Shown: piece after piece, positions 46,681-54,720 of the stretch
Layout: the number at the start of each line of letters is the position of its first letter
How positions within the stretch are numbered: the first letter of the stretch is position 1
IMG/VR virus record: IMGVR_UViG_3300027759_004177
Location: 292,866-356,865 of that record
DNA length: 64,000 nucleotides
From: a virus
Direction: 5' to 3' (one strand)
Translations under genes and position numbers: made by a program
The notes under the pieces: generated by a model
Told to the model about the DNA's origin: nothing
The model's database searches: none
Seen by the model: the letters and a program-made list of their open reading frames with translations, nothing else

Positions 46681-46966
46681 TGGACCGGATGGAATCGATG
46701 GTTTCTTGGCTTAGTTCGCCTTCAACCAAGGTAAATTTGGTATCGCTTTGATCAGCTTCGGGTATTACCAATCTATCTGCAAGCAAGGCTTCAGCATCAC
46801 GCACAAAAGTTTCGGTTACTTGATACTGTTTGGTATACTGAGCAATTTCCATGGAGCGGCTAAGATCATCTAGACAGTTTTCTAGTTTGAGAATACGCAA
46901 CTGCAACTTTAGTGCCAATTCACGTGCGGCCTTGGGTTTTAAATCTTTGGGATTTACAAATTCCAT
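46667..46966 (-). CDS. Small helical hypothetical protein
   Basis: 99 residues. The first 60 are strongly helical and charged ('PKAARELALKLQLRILKLEN'), likely a coiled coil, followed by an acidic tail. Start overlaps the upstream stop as TAATG, showing translational coupling to the gene at 46966. No known family. Confidence 0.6.
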   Translation of the reverse strand: MEFVNPKDLKPKAARELALKLQLRILKLENCLDDLSRSMEIAQYTKQYQVTETFVRDAEALLADRLVIPEADQSDTKFTLVEGELSQETIDSIRSSAKV

Positions 46967-47148
46967 TATTCTACTCCAAAATGTTTTAAAATATTGTCAC
47001 TGCTCTGATAAGGTTCGGCGGTGTGTGCAATATCAGCACACTCCCGCACAATGGCCTGGGCAAACTCTTCAACCTTGAGTCGCCATATGGGGCTATGAGC
47101 AATGGTAAAGTGAGTGTCCTCGGCTATGCGTTGGATATTTTCGTTCAT
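46966..47148 (-). CDS. Small hypothetical protein downstream of the VWA gene
   Basis: 60 residues from the ATG at 47148, which overlaps the VWA-gene stop as ATGA; an upstream in-frame start inside the VWA gene is unlikely. Sequence such as 'FTIAHSPIWRLKVEEFAQAI' followed by 'VRECADIAH' suggests a short helical protein. Coupled to both neighbours (ATGA and TAATG). Function unknown, perhaps an accessory to the VWA protein. Confidence 0.6.
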   Translation of the reverse strand: MNENIQRIAEDTHFTIAHSPIWRLKVEEFAQAIVRECADIAHTAEPYQSSDNILKHFGVE

Positions 47149-48389
47149 TTCACAGCATCTTCGTAGTGGGCATACACACCAAACTCGGGCTGGGCTTCTT
47201 TGTTGCCTTTGATAATCCACACAGTATCGCAATACTGCTCGACCTGATCAGGGCTCCAACCAAAGAAACAAAAGTCAGTAAACATGATCAATTTCTTGGG
47301 TTCGATGTTGTTTTCTTCCAACCAAGTCCAAACACAATGCGGATCTGTACCACCGCCACCACCCGGTACAAAGCTCTCAATGTCAGCGATATTGTCCGAT
47401 GTGAATATTTCGTGATTGTGTACTTGGGTATCCCAACCCAACACATGGATACGATATTCGTCGTAACTTTCCATGATACCTTTGATTTCACTCAAGAAAA
47501 TCTTGAGATCTGGGTCAGTGATACTACCTGAAGTATCAATACCAATCACAACATCAATCTGGTTGCCGGGCAACATGCCGGGCATGACAGCATCCATATG
47601 CCACCCTCTGCGGCTGGGACGTTGCCAAGTAAAATCACTCTTGATAGAACTTTCAACCTGCTGATTGATCAACTCACGCCAGTTAATCACAGGTTCGGTT
47701 AGGTCCTTGATCATGCGTTTGACACCACCGGGCAAATTACCTGCACCCGAAGCATTGGCGGCATTTAGTACTGCATCTTTGATTTCGTCGCGAATAGCCT
47801 TCTTTTCTTCTTCGCTCAGGCGTGGACGACCGTTGCCTGGCTTGTCGCCATCTTCGCCTTCACCACCTTCTCCGTCCAAATGTTCGTCTAGTAGACGCTT
47901 CATCAATTCATCAATGTTGATTTTGTCGGCATTGGCATACAAGTCATCATACACTTCTTCGGCACTCATACCTTTGTACTTCGAGTCGTACAGGGCAACG
48001 GGAATCTTGTCGCCAATACGTTGTTCTACCAGGTCCCAGTTTACGCAATAGTCATCGGCAATGTTCCACAGTTTTGGATCTCTGTTGCCACGACGTCCCA
48101 TATGGTCATAAACCGCATGAAGCACTTCATGTCCGACCAAGAATTCCAATTGCTTTAGGGGAAGGTTATTGACAAACTCTGAATTATAGTAAAATTTACG
48201 GCCGTCTGTGGCGGCAGTAGGACACCATTCATCTGCGTTGATAAGTGTTAGGCGGGTAGCAAGGTTGCCAAAGAATGGAGCACGGAGCAAAAGACCAATA
48301 CGTGCGGTAACCAGTTTTTCGCGGGCACTTGCATCCGTCTTGGGATCTGTTACTGTTACCGCTTTACTTTTTTCTGCTAGTGTAGTCAT
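47145..48389 (-). CDS. VWA-domain metallopeptidase-like protein
   Basis: 414 residues from the ATG at 48389 (GGAGCG eight bases upstream). The N-terminal domain carries an HExxH-type zinc motif 'GHEVLHAVYDHMGRR' (residues 86-100), like the DUF2201 metallopeptidase-like domain. An acidic linker ('EGGEGEDGDKPG') leads to a C-terminal von Willebrand A domain with the MIDAS motif 'IGIDTSGSITD' near residue 280 and 'IMFTDFCFFG'. This architecture partners MoxR-type AAA ATPases, and such an ATPase lies two genes upstream. It has its own sigma70-like promoter at 48414. Probably part of a chaperone-like remodelling pair. Confidence 0.82.
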   Translation of the reverse strand: MTTLAEKSKAVTVTDPKTDASAREKLVTARIGLLLRAPFFGNLATRLTLINADEWCPTAATDGRKFYYNSEFVNNLPLKQLEFLVGHEVLHAVYDHMGRRGNRDPKLWNIADDYCVNWDLVEQRIGDKIPVALYDSKYKGMSAEEVYDDLYANADKINIDELMKRLLDEHLDGEGGEGEDGDKPGNGRPRLSEEEKKAIRDEIKDAVLNAANASGAGNLPGGVKRMIKDLTEPVINWRELINQQVESSIKSDFTWQRPSRRGWHMDAVMPGMLPGNQIDVVIGIDTSGSITDPDLKIFLSEIKGIMESYDEYRIHVLGWDTQVHNHEIFTSDNIADIESFVPGGGGGTDPHCVWTWLEENNIEPKKLIMFTDFCFFGWSPDQVEQYCDTVWIIKGNKEAQPEFGVYAHYEDAVK

Positions 48390-48413
48390 TCTGTTCGCTC
48401 CTGTATTATATAT

Positions 48414-48442
48414 ATTATACATTTAATTGATTTTTTGGTCAA
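48414..48442 (-). promoter_or_regulatory. Sigma70-like promoter for the VWA operon
   Basis: On the minus strand, TTGACC (48437-48442), a 17-base spacer and TATAAT (48414-48419). The -10 is consensus and the -35 matches five of six. It lies about 25 bases before the VWA start and overlaps the 3' end of the upstream gene. Confidence 0.65.
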
Positions 48443-48734
48443 CCTTTTGGTTAGCACGGTTTTTTCGTTGATTAAACACATCTTCCATGCCCTGTACACT
48501 AGAACCAGGCTTGATCACTTGTGGTGCTGTGGGCTGGCTGACTGCGACTGTGGCACGTGGTTCAGGTGCTGTGGGACGGCAAATATCATTGCCGCTGATG
48601 CTTCGGCTGATCTTGCAGTCTTGATCGCGAACAGCACTGATACCATGGTCTGCTAGACCTTTACCGGTGGTTTCTACCGAAGCCACACTAGCTAGACCGA
48701 CTATGAGCAAAGGACCTATGACCATTGTGGCCAC
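48423..48734 (-). CDS. Small exported or membrane-anchored hypothetical protein
   Basis: 103 residues. The first 20 residues ('MATMVIGPLLIVGLASVASV') form a hydrophobic segment, a signal peptide or membrane anchor. The following 'QDCKISRSISGNDIC' contains a spaced Cys pair of the kind seen in small exported proteobacterial proteins (from memory). The tail is Pro/Thr-rich then basic. It overlaps the upstream gene by 19 bases. A host-derived origin is possible but untested. Confidence 0.6.
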   Translation of the reverse strand: MATMVIGPLLIVGLASVASVETTGKGLADHGISAVRDQDCKISRSISGNDICRPTAPEPRATVAVSQPTAPQVIKPGSSVQGMEDVFNQRKNRANQKVDQKIN

Positions 48735-48913
48735 CTTAACATAAAATAAGTACGGTCTGCTGGGTCGGGGATATATAACATCATTTGTCCTAGTGCTATC
48801 TTATTGTGGCCTAACCAAGTACCAATGGATTCTTTGTTATCTAACCACCATTTACGATTCATGACTACACAAATCTCTGGAGTATCTAGATCTGGACAAA
48901 AGTCATAGTTCAT
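48716..48913 (-). CDS. Small hypothetical protein
   Basis: 65 residues ('MNYDFCPDLDTPEICVVMNR', 'WWLDNKESIGTWLGHN', 'MMLYIPDPADRTYFMLRWP'). It reads as a compact folded protein rich in Trp and Asp, so it is probably real although no Shine-Dalgarno precedes the ATG. It overlaps the exported protein gene and lies 55 bases downstream of the MoxR gene. Function unknown. Confidence 0.55.
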   Translation of the reverse strand: MNYDFCPDLDTPEICVVMNRKWWLDNKESIGTWLGHNKIALGQMMLYIPDPADRTYFMLRWPQWS

Positions 48914-48968
48914 AAGAATAAGGAGGACTTACAGCGTGTGCCTGCCCCCTGCCTGTGACAGCAACCTT

Positions 48969-50075
48969 TTACTTACCGCCTGCCGCGATAATGTACTTGC
49001 CGTACCGCTTGTGGAACTCATCAAAGTTCTTGAGCTTGCCTGGTACCAGGGGTAAGTTGTAAGTGGTCAACGCAACTCTAGCACCCATAACAACCAATTC
49101 AGTGGTAAAGTTATCCATCATAAAGCGGAAGAAGTTATCGGCCATACCGTGCCATTGGCTGATCTTTTCCTTGCCTAGTTTGGCATAAGCATCTTGCAAT
49201 TCATAGCACATGGACACAGTCAAGGAGTACATGGCACTGACTTCTTTGACATCTAAAGTCTTGACCTTACCTGCCAAGATTTCGCTTGGGTTAGGCATCT
49301 TGCTGGCAACCTTGCGGTGTGCCATAAACTTAACTGCCAAGCCATCACCGATAGTACCAGCAATCAAGTCCGACAATTCTGCATCTGTGGCATCTTCGTC
49401 ATGTAAGAATTCACTTACAAAGTGCCATGAACGTGGTGTTGCAAAGGCACGGCTGGCTGAGCGTGGGTTAAAATCCATCAAGTCTTGCTTGGCAAAACCA
49501 ATGTAACCTACCACGTCCTTGTGCTCACGATTCTGCACAGCCCACTCGTTCCATGAGTCGTAATCAGCACGTACTTCCAAATGTACGAAACGATTTGCCA
49601 GGGGCATTGGCATACGGAAACTAACACCTTTGTCGCTTTCACGATTACCCGCGGCCACAATTACCACATTCTTGGGCAGGTGATACTTGCCTAGTCTGCG
49701 ATTGAGAATCAACTGATAGGCCGCGGCCTGTACTGCCGGGGCCGCCACATTCATCTCGTCTAAGAACAAGGTCACAACAGGGTATTCTGCGGCCAACTCT
49801 GGTGTTGGTAAGTCCACTGGCTCGGCCCAGTCCATTTTGCCCAACTCTTTGTTATAAAACGGAATACCACGCAGATCTGTGGGCTCCATTTGGCCTAGAC
49901 GTAAGTCAATGGTATAACCGCCTAATTCTTGGGTAAGACCGGCTACCAATTCACTTTTACCTACTCCGGGAGGACCCCAAATAAAAACAGGGCGTTGGAC
50001 TTTGAATGCACGAAGCAAGCGGCTACGGCATTCATTGGGTGTTACTGTACGGCTTTCACTAATAGTTGTACTCAT
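48969..50075 (-). CDS. MoxR-type AAA+ ATPase
   Basis: 368 residues from the ATG at 50075 with AGGAG six bases upstream (a GTG one codon earlier is less well placed). Walker A 'IWGPPGVGKSELVAGL', Walker B 'VTLFLDEMN', sensor 1 'VIVAAGNRESD' and 'MPLANRFVHLEV' are present. MoxR-family ATPases act with VWA-domain proteins to remodel or insert cofactors into client complexes. The VWA/metallopeptidase gene lies two genes downstream. The client is unknown; a phage assembly or host protein is equally possible. Confidence 0.85.
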   Translation of the reverse strand: MSTTISESRTVTPNECRSRLLRAFKVQRPVFIWGPPGVGKSELVAGLTQELGGYTIDLRLGQMEPTDLRGIPFYNKELGKMDWAEPVDLPTPELAAEYPVVTLFLDEMNVAAPAVQAAAYQLILNRRLGKYHLPKNVVIVAAGNRESDKGVSFRMPMPLANRFVHLEVRADYDSWNEWAVQNREHKDVVGYIGFAKQDLMDFNPRSASRAFATPRSWHFVSEFLHDEDATDAELSDLIAGTIGDGLAVKFMAHRKVASKMPNPSEILAGKVKTLDVKEVSAMYSLTVSMCYELQDAYAKLGKEKISQWHGMADNFFRFMMDNFTTELVVMGARVALTTYNLPLVPGKLKNFDEFHKRYGKYIIAAGGK

Positions 50076-50119
50076 CACAGGCTCCTAAAAATTACTACAA
50101 AATTAACTACTATAGAACT

Positions 50120-50148
50120 ATTATACAATTAAATGATTTTACGGTCTA
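50120..50148 (-). promoter_or_regulatory. Sigma70-like promoter for the MoxR gene
   Basis: On the minus strand, TAGACC (50143-50148), a 17-base spacer and TATAAT (50120-50125). The -10 is consensus and the -35 matches four of six. It overlaps the last codons of the upstream gene and lies about 45 bases before the MoxR start. Confidence 0.55.
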
Positions 50149-50464
50149 CTAAATTTTCACGATCGCTGTAAATTTTATTACCACGATCACGAATTAAATC
50201 AGCCGAACCTTGCGGATCTGCGTCAAACATACCACGAATATCTTCGTCTGAAATACCTTCCGCCACATTCATGGTATAGATTTCATAATGTCTTTGGCTG
50301 TTGGCCCTAGCACGAAGCATCAAATGATTGACCATACTGCCCAACCGAACCGGTGGATCTTCATTCTTGAGTGTGGCCCAAGTGGCTTCTTTTTCATAGT
50401 CTGTGATATTGATCACAGCCTCAAGCCCCGTGCAGTCCCACGACACAAGAAACAGGTTGCTCAT
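50129..50464 (-). CDS. Conserved hypothetical protein
   Basis: 111 residues, starting 'MSNLFLVSWDCTGLEAVINI' with a mixed beta/alpha body ('HYEIYTMNVAEGISDEDIRG') and a charged C-terminus. No recognisable domain. The start overlaps the upstream gene's stop as ATGA. Position before the MoxR gene suggests the same expression unit. I recall similar openings in related phages but cannot check. Confidence 0.65.
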   Translation of the reverse strand: MSNLFLVSWDCTGLEAVINITDYEKEATWATLKNEDPPVRLGSMVNHLMLRARANSQRHYEIYTMNVAEGISDEDIRGMFDADPQGSADLIRDRGNKIYSDRENLVDRKII

Positions 50465-50649
50465 ACTTCGGCGATTTCCCAGGCCATGATACGGCGTTCC
50501 ATTTCGGCATCAAGTACATCACGAATAGCCCGTTCGCCTTCAGTCAATGTAGTCGAGCTCCAAAACGTATCTAGCAAGGATGATAATTCTTGAGCCGGCA
50601 TAGTCCGGGCCATTGCTTGGTATTCTTCTCGGGTACGATATTTCGACAT
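50461..50649 (-). CDS. Small helical hypothetical protein
   Basis: 62 residues ('RTREEYQAMARTMPAQELSS', 'ERAIRDVLDAEMERRIMAWE'), all-helical and charged. 'AGGAGATCG' precedes the ATG. It is translationally coupled to the gene at 50129. Function unknown. Confidence 0.6.
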   Translation of the reverse strand: MSKYRTREEYQAMARTMPAQELSSLLDTFWSSTTLTEGERAIRDVLDAEMERRIMAWEIAEV

Positions 50650-50661
50650 TTCGATCTCCTG

Positions 50662-50702
50662 TTTAAAAAGTACTGGTTTTTATTTTGAGTCAAAAACCAG
50701 TA
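50662..50702 (-). terminator. Factor-independent terminator
   Basis: TACTGGTTTTT (50671-50681) and AAAAACCAGTA (50692-50702) form a perfect 11-bp stem with a 10-base loop. On the minus strand the stem is followed by CTTTTT (50670-50665). It ends the transcript of the gene at 50768. The 65 bases between that gene and the hairpin (50703-50767) are GC-richer and can form short GGGG/CCCC stems. Confidence 0.75.
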
Positions 50703-50767
50703 AAAAGTGACTGCGTCGTTTCTGGGGTATCAAGGCTCCCCAAGGACCGCACGGCCCCATCACAGCC

Positions 50768-51049
50768 TTATCTGGAAAGATTCATTACACGACCTTGGAA
50801 CTCGTTGAAGCTGACTCTCCAAGGCACAAATATTTCATGACCCACACGACTGTCAGGACCGGATTGATTAGTATCGGTGTCGGCACCAAAATGATCACGG
50901 GTAACACGGATCTTGTAGGCCTGATAACCTTGCTCGGTATTGTGAGCATCAATCACTTGACCTTCGATAAAACAATCATCACGTCCCGCCATGGGTTTGA
51001 AATCATAGCTACGGATGATATCACCATCTACTATTGTTAGTCCAACCAT
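50768..51049 (-). CDS. Small beta-rich hypothetical protein
   Basis: 93 residues from the ATG at 51049 with AAGGAGC upstream; an earlier in-frame start at 51088 would precede the promoter -10 box and is rejected. Sequence is beta-rich ('GLTIVDGDIIRSYDF', 'KIRVTRDHFG', 'EIFVPWRVSFNEFQGRVMNL'). It is a monocistronic unit with its own promoter (51080) and terminator (50671). Function unknown. Confidence 0.65.
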   Translation of the reverse strand: MVGLTIVDGDIIRSYDFKPMAGRDDCFIEGQVIDAHNTEQGYQAYKIRVTRDHFGADTDTNQSGPDSRVGHEIFVPWRVSFNEFQGRVMNLSR

Positions 51050-51079
51050 TTTCTGCTCCTTATTAATCACTATACATAC

Positions 51080-51108
51080 ATTATACATTTTAATGAATTA
51101 TGGATCAA
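51080..51108 (-). promoter_or_regulatory. Sigma70-like promoter
   Basis: On the minus strand, TTGATC (51103-51108), a 17-base spacer and TATAAT (51080-51085), 31 bases before the ATG of the gene at 50768. The -10 is consensus; the -35 matches four of six. Confidence 0.65.
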
Positions 51109-51124
51109 CCAGAATTTTAAGTAC

Positions 51125-51150
51125 AAAAAACCCCCTAAAAACAGGGGGTT
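51125..51150 (-). terminator. Factor-independent terminator ending the ABC/GNAT operon
   Basis: AACCCCCT (51129-51136) pairs with AGGGGGTT (51143-51150) around a six-base loop. On the minus strand the stem is followed by TTTTTT running into the stem base. It lies 27 bases after the stop of the ABC ATPase-GNAT gene and closes that operon. Confidence 0.85.
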
Positions 51151-51176
51151 ATGGGTGTTGTTTTTAGGCAACAGAG

Positions 51177-52229
51177 TTACTTTTTACCTATATACTCGTG
51201 ACTGTAACAAACCCTATAAGCATCTCGAACAGTGGTTGTACCGCCGTAACCTGCCATTTTTCTAGCAGTACCATCCTTGTTCAAGTAACTACCTACCCTG
51301 GATTTTTTATTCATTGACGTAGGGCGCCATAGTTCGGATTTTTCACGATGCTCGCCGAAACTAGGGTGTGCTGTTTTACTAAAGTATCTTAGACCATGGC
51401 TAACATAGATTTCGGCAATGGCATCACTAAATCGTGTACCTATGCCCATGCCTTGAAACTCGGGTAAGATCACAGTACGATGGCCACGCCAGTAACTGTG
51501 AATATCTCTATTAGTTGAATGTATAGCAGCATGAAACCCAATGGGTTTATCACCTAAGAGTAAGACATAGTAATGAGCACTTTTACTAATAGCAGTATCT
51601 AAATAGTGATACTTACTGAAATATCTCCAATAGTCGACACTTGAGCTTTTGATGGTGAGTGCAAGTTTTGGTCTTGTCCCCAATCGAAGAAGTGACCTCC
51701 GATTTTCTAAGACACAGAGATCTGTGTCATAAACGTATTCAGGATCTAACCATTCTACTATGTCTCTATGGCAACTTGCAATATATAGTGGATCTGTTTT
51801 ACCCTGCCGATTGTAGAACTTGCGAATACTTAGGGCAAGACTTTTAGCAGTATCGCGATCAACAACTGACGTAAACTCGTCAACTGTGCCGAGTCCTTGA
51901 TCTAAACTAATGGCCATTTCAAAGCGATGATACTCGCCATTGCTTAAGGTATTGGGTGGTCGGAACCAAGTAGGAATACTACGCAGTCCGCAGGCAAGTA
52001 AGAGTTCTTCGCCACGTTCCGGAGTAGAGAAGTTTTCTATTGTAGTGCGAGCGTTATCTACTACAGGCTGACGTAGTTCACCTAGGCTACGCAGGATAGT
52101 GCTTTTACCACTACCGCTTGTGCCTACAATTAATACAATACCATCAGTTGGAAGCTCGGGGATAGTTACGCCGCTTTCCTTATAGTCTGTAATATCGTAC
52201 TTCTTTTTAATTTCTTCTAAGTAACTCAT
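51177..52229 (-). CDS. ABC-type ATPase fused to a GNAT acetyltransferase (COG2401-like)
   Basis: 350 residues from the ATG at 52229, which overlaps the previous stop as ATGA. The N-terminal half is an ABC ATPase: Walker A 'GTSGSGKST' (36-44), signature 'LSNGE' (95-99), Walker B-like 'GTVDEFTS' (114-121) and switch His154 ('ASCHRD'). The C-terminal half is a GNAT fold with acetyl-CoA motif 'PEFQGMGIGTRFSDA' (256-270). ABC-GNAT fusions are known as COG2401 but their biochemistry is poorly known; Mom, the phage Mu DNA-modifying enzyme, also has a GNAT-like fold. No transmembrane segment, so it is not a transporter. Last gene of a four-gene operon. Confidence 0.8.
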   Translation of the reverse strand: MSYLEEIKKKYDITDYKESGVTIPELPTDGIVLIVGTSGSGKSTILRSLGELRQPVVDNARTTIENFSTPERGEELLLACGLRSIPTWFRPPNTLSNGEYHRFEMAISLDQGLGTVDEFTSVVDRDTAKSLALSIRKFYNRQGKTDPLYIASCHRDIVEWLDPEYVYDTDLCVLENRRSLLRLGTRPKLALTIKSSSVDYWRYFSKYHYLDTAISKSAHYYVLLLGDKPIGFHAAIHSTNRDIHSYWRGHRTVILPEFQGMGIGTRFSDAIAEIYVSHGLRYFSKTAHPSFGEHREKSELWRPTSMNKKSRVGSYLNKDGTARKMAGYGGTTTVRDAYRVCYSHEYIGKK

Positions 52230-53017
52230 ATGCAAACCTTATAATTTCCTTGTTTAGACCAATCAGATATGCTAGTTACATTGGTGGGTATAGCAGTACT
52301 AGGCCAAACAAACAAGTAACCGTTACCGAGATCAAATCTCTTTAGAAAATTTATACTAGAACCTTCTCCGTATGGAGCTGAGGAGTATAATACTTTCCCG
52401 TCAGCATCTAACGCTTCATAACCGTTGTTAATAGGCACAGGATTTTTTTTAGTTTTTCTAGTCTGGTGAATTTTATAAGAACTTGCGTTGGGTGTTGCAA
52501 AATTTTGTTCTTCTAAGTAAATTGACTTGTGCCCTAAGTCCTCTCCGTAAATTAAAAGAATACTAGTTAGTACTGTACAATTGGCGGCCGTTATTGTCTT
52601 ATTGGCATAATCTCGATACTCCTGAATCGCCAACGGCATAAGAATTCCAGGATCTCCTTTCCATCCTTGCATGTCAATTGGTGAACGACGAGAAGGCAAC
52701 AATACAGAATTTGGTCTACGCACCCATAAAGAATCTTTGATAATTTCAAAGTATTGGCCACCGCTTTTGAGCATATGAGGTTTTGGTTTGGTATTGTAAA
52801 ACTTAATAGCATCGTTACTCTTAACATCAAATGCTCGATGATCGACCTTTACGTCAACAATGGTACCTGATCCGCCAACTCTTACTGCATTGGCATAAAA
52901 AGGTTTTAGGCCAAGAGCAATAACCTTTTCTGCTGTGGTGCTGTTAGGGACATTGATGCTCCAGGCCGTTTGAGCCCATGCAGCAATGTTAGTGGCAATT
53001 TGTTCTGTTAGTATCAT
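52226..53017 (-). CDS. Possible PD-(D/E)xK-type nuclease or unknown protein
   Basis: 263 residues. 'GGSGTIVDVKVDHRAFDVKS' (residues 48-67) resembles a restriction-endonuclease-like core, with D55 or D59 followed by D64-x-K66. The remainder, including 'TRKTKKNPVPINNGYEALDA', is unassigned. It is coupled by ATGA on both sides to the HNH-like and ABC-GNAT genes. The nuclease assignment is tentative; it could instead be a DNA-binding or substrate-recognition partner. Confidence 0.4.
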   Translation of the reverse strand: MILTEQIATNIAAWAQTAWSINVPNSTTAEKVIALGLKPFYANAVRVGGSGTIVDVKVDHRAFDVKSNDAIKFYNTKPKPHMLKSGGQYFEIIKDSLWVRRPNSVLLPSRRSPIDMQGWKGDPGILMPLAIQEYRDYANKTITAANCTVLTSILLIYGEDLGHKSIYLEEQNFATPNASSYKIHQTRKTKKNPVPINNGYEALDADGKVLYSSAPYGEGSSINFLKRFDLGNGYLFVWPSTAIPTNVTSISDWSKQGNYKVCI

Positions 53018-53571
53018 ATAATTAAATGTTTAAAGTAATTATAATGCTTTTCCAAGGTCCATGTCAATGGATCAATTGCCGTTCCATCGTGTGTTTGGTA
53101 AGTGGCAGAGAACACATTGGTATAGCGTTCAAATGGCAACCACATGTTGGGAGTTTTAGAGGCCCAACCTGCATCTTTGAGGGCCCGGTGTTTGGCACGA
53201 CTCAATCTTACTGTGGGCGGATTCAGAGCTTGCTCTACGGAGATACGGCCAGCCAACAGCAAGTCACGGATACGACTGGCTGGAATCAAATGTTCAAAGT
53301 CACAATCTTCGTCTGCACCAATTTCGTGATAGTGTGCTTTCATGCCATCACGTTGTTGGATACAGTATTCGTGATAACGACGTAGGTAGTAATCAATGTC
53401 ATTGCGGATTTCACGCAACAACTGTTGATCATTTACTACTTCACTATAATCAACTACCAAGCGATCCAAATTCTTTCGACAGTAAGCGGCCACGGTTCGA
53501 TAAGTATCTGCGGTGCGTGTGGTCTTACCGTAGTTGGGGGCAATAAAAGTGTCTAGGGATTCTTTTAACAT
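53014..53571 (-). CDS. HNH-like nuclease candidate
   Basis: 185 residues. 'CDFEHLIPASRIRDLLLAGR' (E93, H94), then 'ALNPPTVRLSRAKHRALKD' (N117, H128) follow the (D/E)H...N...H order of HNH/His-Me finger nucleases, but the zinc-binding cysteine pairs of many HNH enzymes are absent. Other helices ('RNDIDYYLRRYHEYC') surround the core. Start overlaps the ParB-like gene's stop as TAATG and its stop overlaps the next start as ATGA. A DNA-cleaving role in the operon is plausible, not proven. Confidence 0.5.
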   Translation of the reverse strand: MLKESLDTFIAPNYGKTTRTADTYRTVAAYCRKNLDRLVVDYSEVVNDQQLLREIRNDIDYYLRRYHEYCIQQRDGMKAHYHEIGADEDCDFEHLIPASRIRDLLLAGRISVEQALNPPTVRLSRAKHRALKDAGWASKTPNMWLPFERYTNVFSATYQTHDGTAIDPLTWTLEKHYNYFKHLII

Positions 53572-54617
53572 TATGACGCCTCTGGAAACAAGCCAGGAAC
53601 AAAATTACCAGCTTCAATGCCTACTTTACTACCTTCTCCGTGATATGGTAAGTTTAATGCACCACCATTATGAATATGCAATTCACGCATGAAGTTGGCC
53701 ATGGCCATCGGAGCAGTCCAACCTGCACCTGGGTGAGTATGGTCCCATTGCAGTTTAGCTTTGGCATGAATAGTGGCTGAATTTCTATGAGTTTTCTTCA
53801 AGCTGTCTAACAAGGTTTTCATCCAATCTGCAGGCAATTTGATGTTGGGATTGGTACCAGCTAGACGTTGTAGTTCATGTAAGCCGATATAAACACCTTG
53901 ATCAATTTCTTCTCCAATTGGGAAAGTTTCCTTGATTGCCGACAGGATATTGTGTAGCACTCGACCAGACTCATCCAACTCAATGCCCTTTTGTGCATAT
54001 TTAAAGTGACTGAAGAAGTAATCGTTGTCGCCACGCAGATTATCGCTGGCACGGCTACCTTTGTCTTGCAGGTCAATGCCTAACTTATCAAACTGATCCT
54101 GCATGGTTCTAGCGTGTACTACCTTAATATCACGGCTACCATTTTTGTAGCGTACAAGAGCATTGCGATGTAAGTCACCTGGGGTAAGACGTTTAACACC
54201 TGTGTCGTTTAACATTTCAAAAGCATAACTAGCAAAGTTCTTGTCATCTGTAACAACCACCGCACAAGGAATTTCTGTAAAACCTAAGATAGCGGCACTG
54301 ATAGTACGATGCTGGCCGTCGTAAGTATCAATACGATCTGTATCTATTAATTGGCAAGCCGACACAGGTGAACAGATGCGACTGTCCCATTTCTTCATGA
54401 TATTGATAATATGTTTGTGTAGCACATCACGTTGGACTTCGTAGTCGATCCAAAGATCGGCAATGGCGACCATGGTGCTTTTGGGGAACGAATGACCGAT
54501 TCTGGCCGCAACTCGCCAGGCAGTTAATTCTCTATCAGTTACGTTGTAATGAGCTTTGAGTTGACGTTCAACTTCTTGAGCCACGTCAGTGAGTTTGCGT
54601 GTGAGACGCTTTGACAT
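53571..54617 (-). CDS. ParB/sulfiredoxin-fold DGQHR-type protein
   Basis: 348 residues with AAGGAG before the ATG. The N-terminal domain contains 'ADLWIDYEVQRDVLHKHI' and 'IDTYDGQHRTISAAILGF' (DGQHR, residues 100-104), the signature of ParB-like and DndB-like domains, which bind or hydrolyse nucleotides in DNA-modification and partition systems. The C-terminal part is helical and unassigned. First gene of the operon with the ABC-GNAT fusion, behind a perfect consensus promoter. A role in DNA modification or restriction is inferred from family and neighbours. Confidence 0.75.
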   Translation of the reverse strand: MSKRLTRKLTDVAQEVERQLKAHYNVTDRELTAWRVAARIGHSFPKSTMVAIADLWIDYEVQRDVLHKHIINIMKKWDSRICSPVSACQLIDTDRIDTYDGQHRTISAAILGFTEIPCAVVVTDDKNFASYAFEMLNDTGVKRLTPGDLHRNALVRYKNGSRDIKVVHARTMQDQFDKLGIDLQDKGSRASDNLRGDNDYFFSHFKYAQKGIELDESGRVLHNILSAIKETFPIGEEIDQGVYIGLHELQRLAGTNPNIKLPADWMKTLLDSLKKTHRNSATIHAKAKLQWDHTHPGAGWTAPMAMANFMRELHIHNGGALNLPYHGEGSKVGIEAGNFVPGLFPEAS

Positions 54618-54683
54618 TGTAATTCTCCTTCGTTGCCCGACACAATGCGGGATTGGTTAATAAAACTGCTACTTCTAATTACT

Positions 54684-54712
54684 ATTATACGCTCTTTTTC
54701 TGCGGTTGTCAA
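54684..54712 (-). promoter_or_regulatory. Perfect consensus sigma70 promoter of the ParB-ABC/GNAT operon
   Basis: On the minus strand, TTGACA (54707-54712), a 17-base spacer and TATAAT (54684-54689): both hexamers are consensus at optimal spacing. About 65 bases separate it from the ATG at 54617. It should be recognised by host RNA polymerase from the start of infection. Confidence 0.85.
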
Positions 54713-54720
54713 CCATCTAA

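Noticed and set aside
47665-48051. 128-residue plus-strand open frame over the VWA gene
   Set aside because: Antisense to a clear VWA/metallopeptidase coding sequence; Ser/Leu-rich shadow.
48920-49052. AAGGAGG followed by a GTG-started short ORF antisense to the MoxR gene end
   Set aside because: About 38 codons, no coupling or conservation visible; the motif is probably coincidental.
52230-52235. TTG start for the ABC-GNAT gene
   Set aside because: ATG at 52229 makes the ATGA overlap seen throughout the operon.
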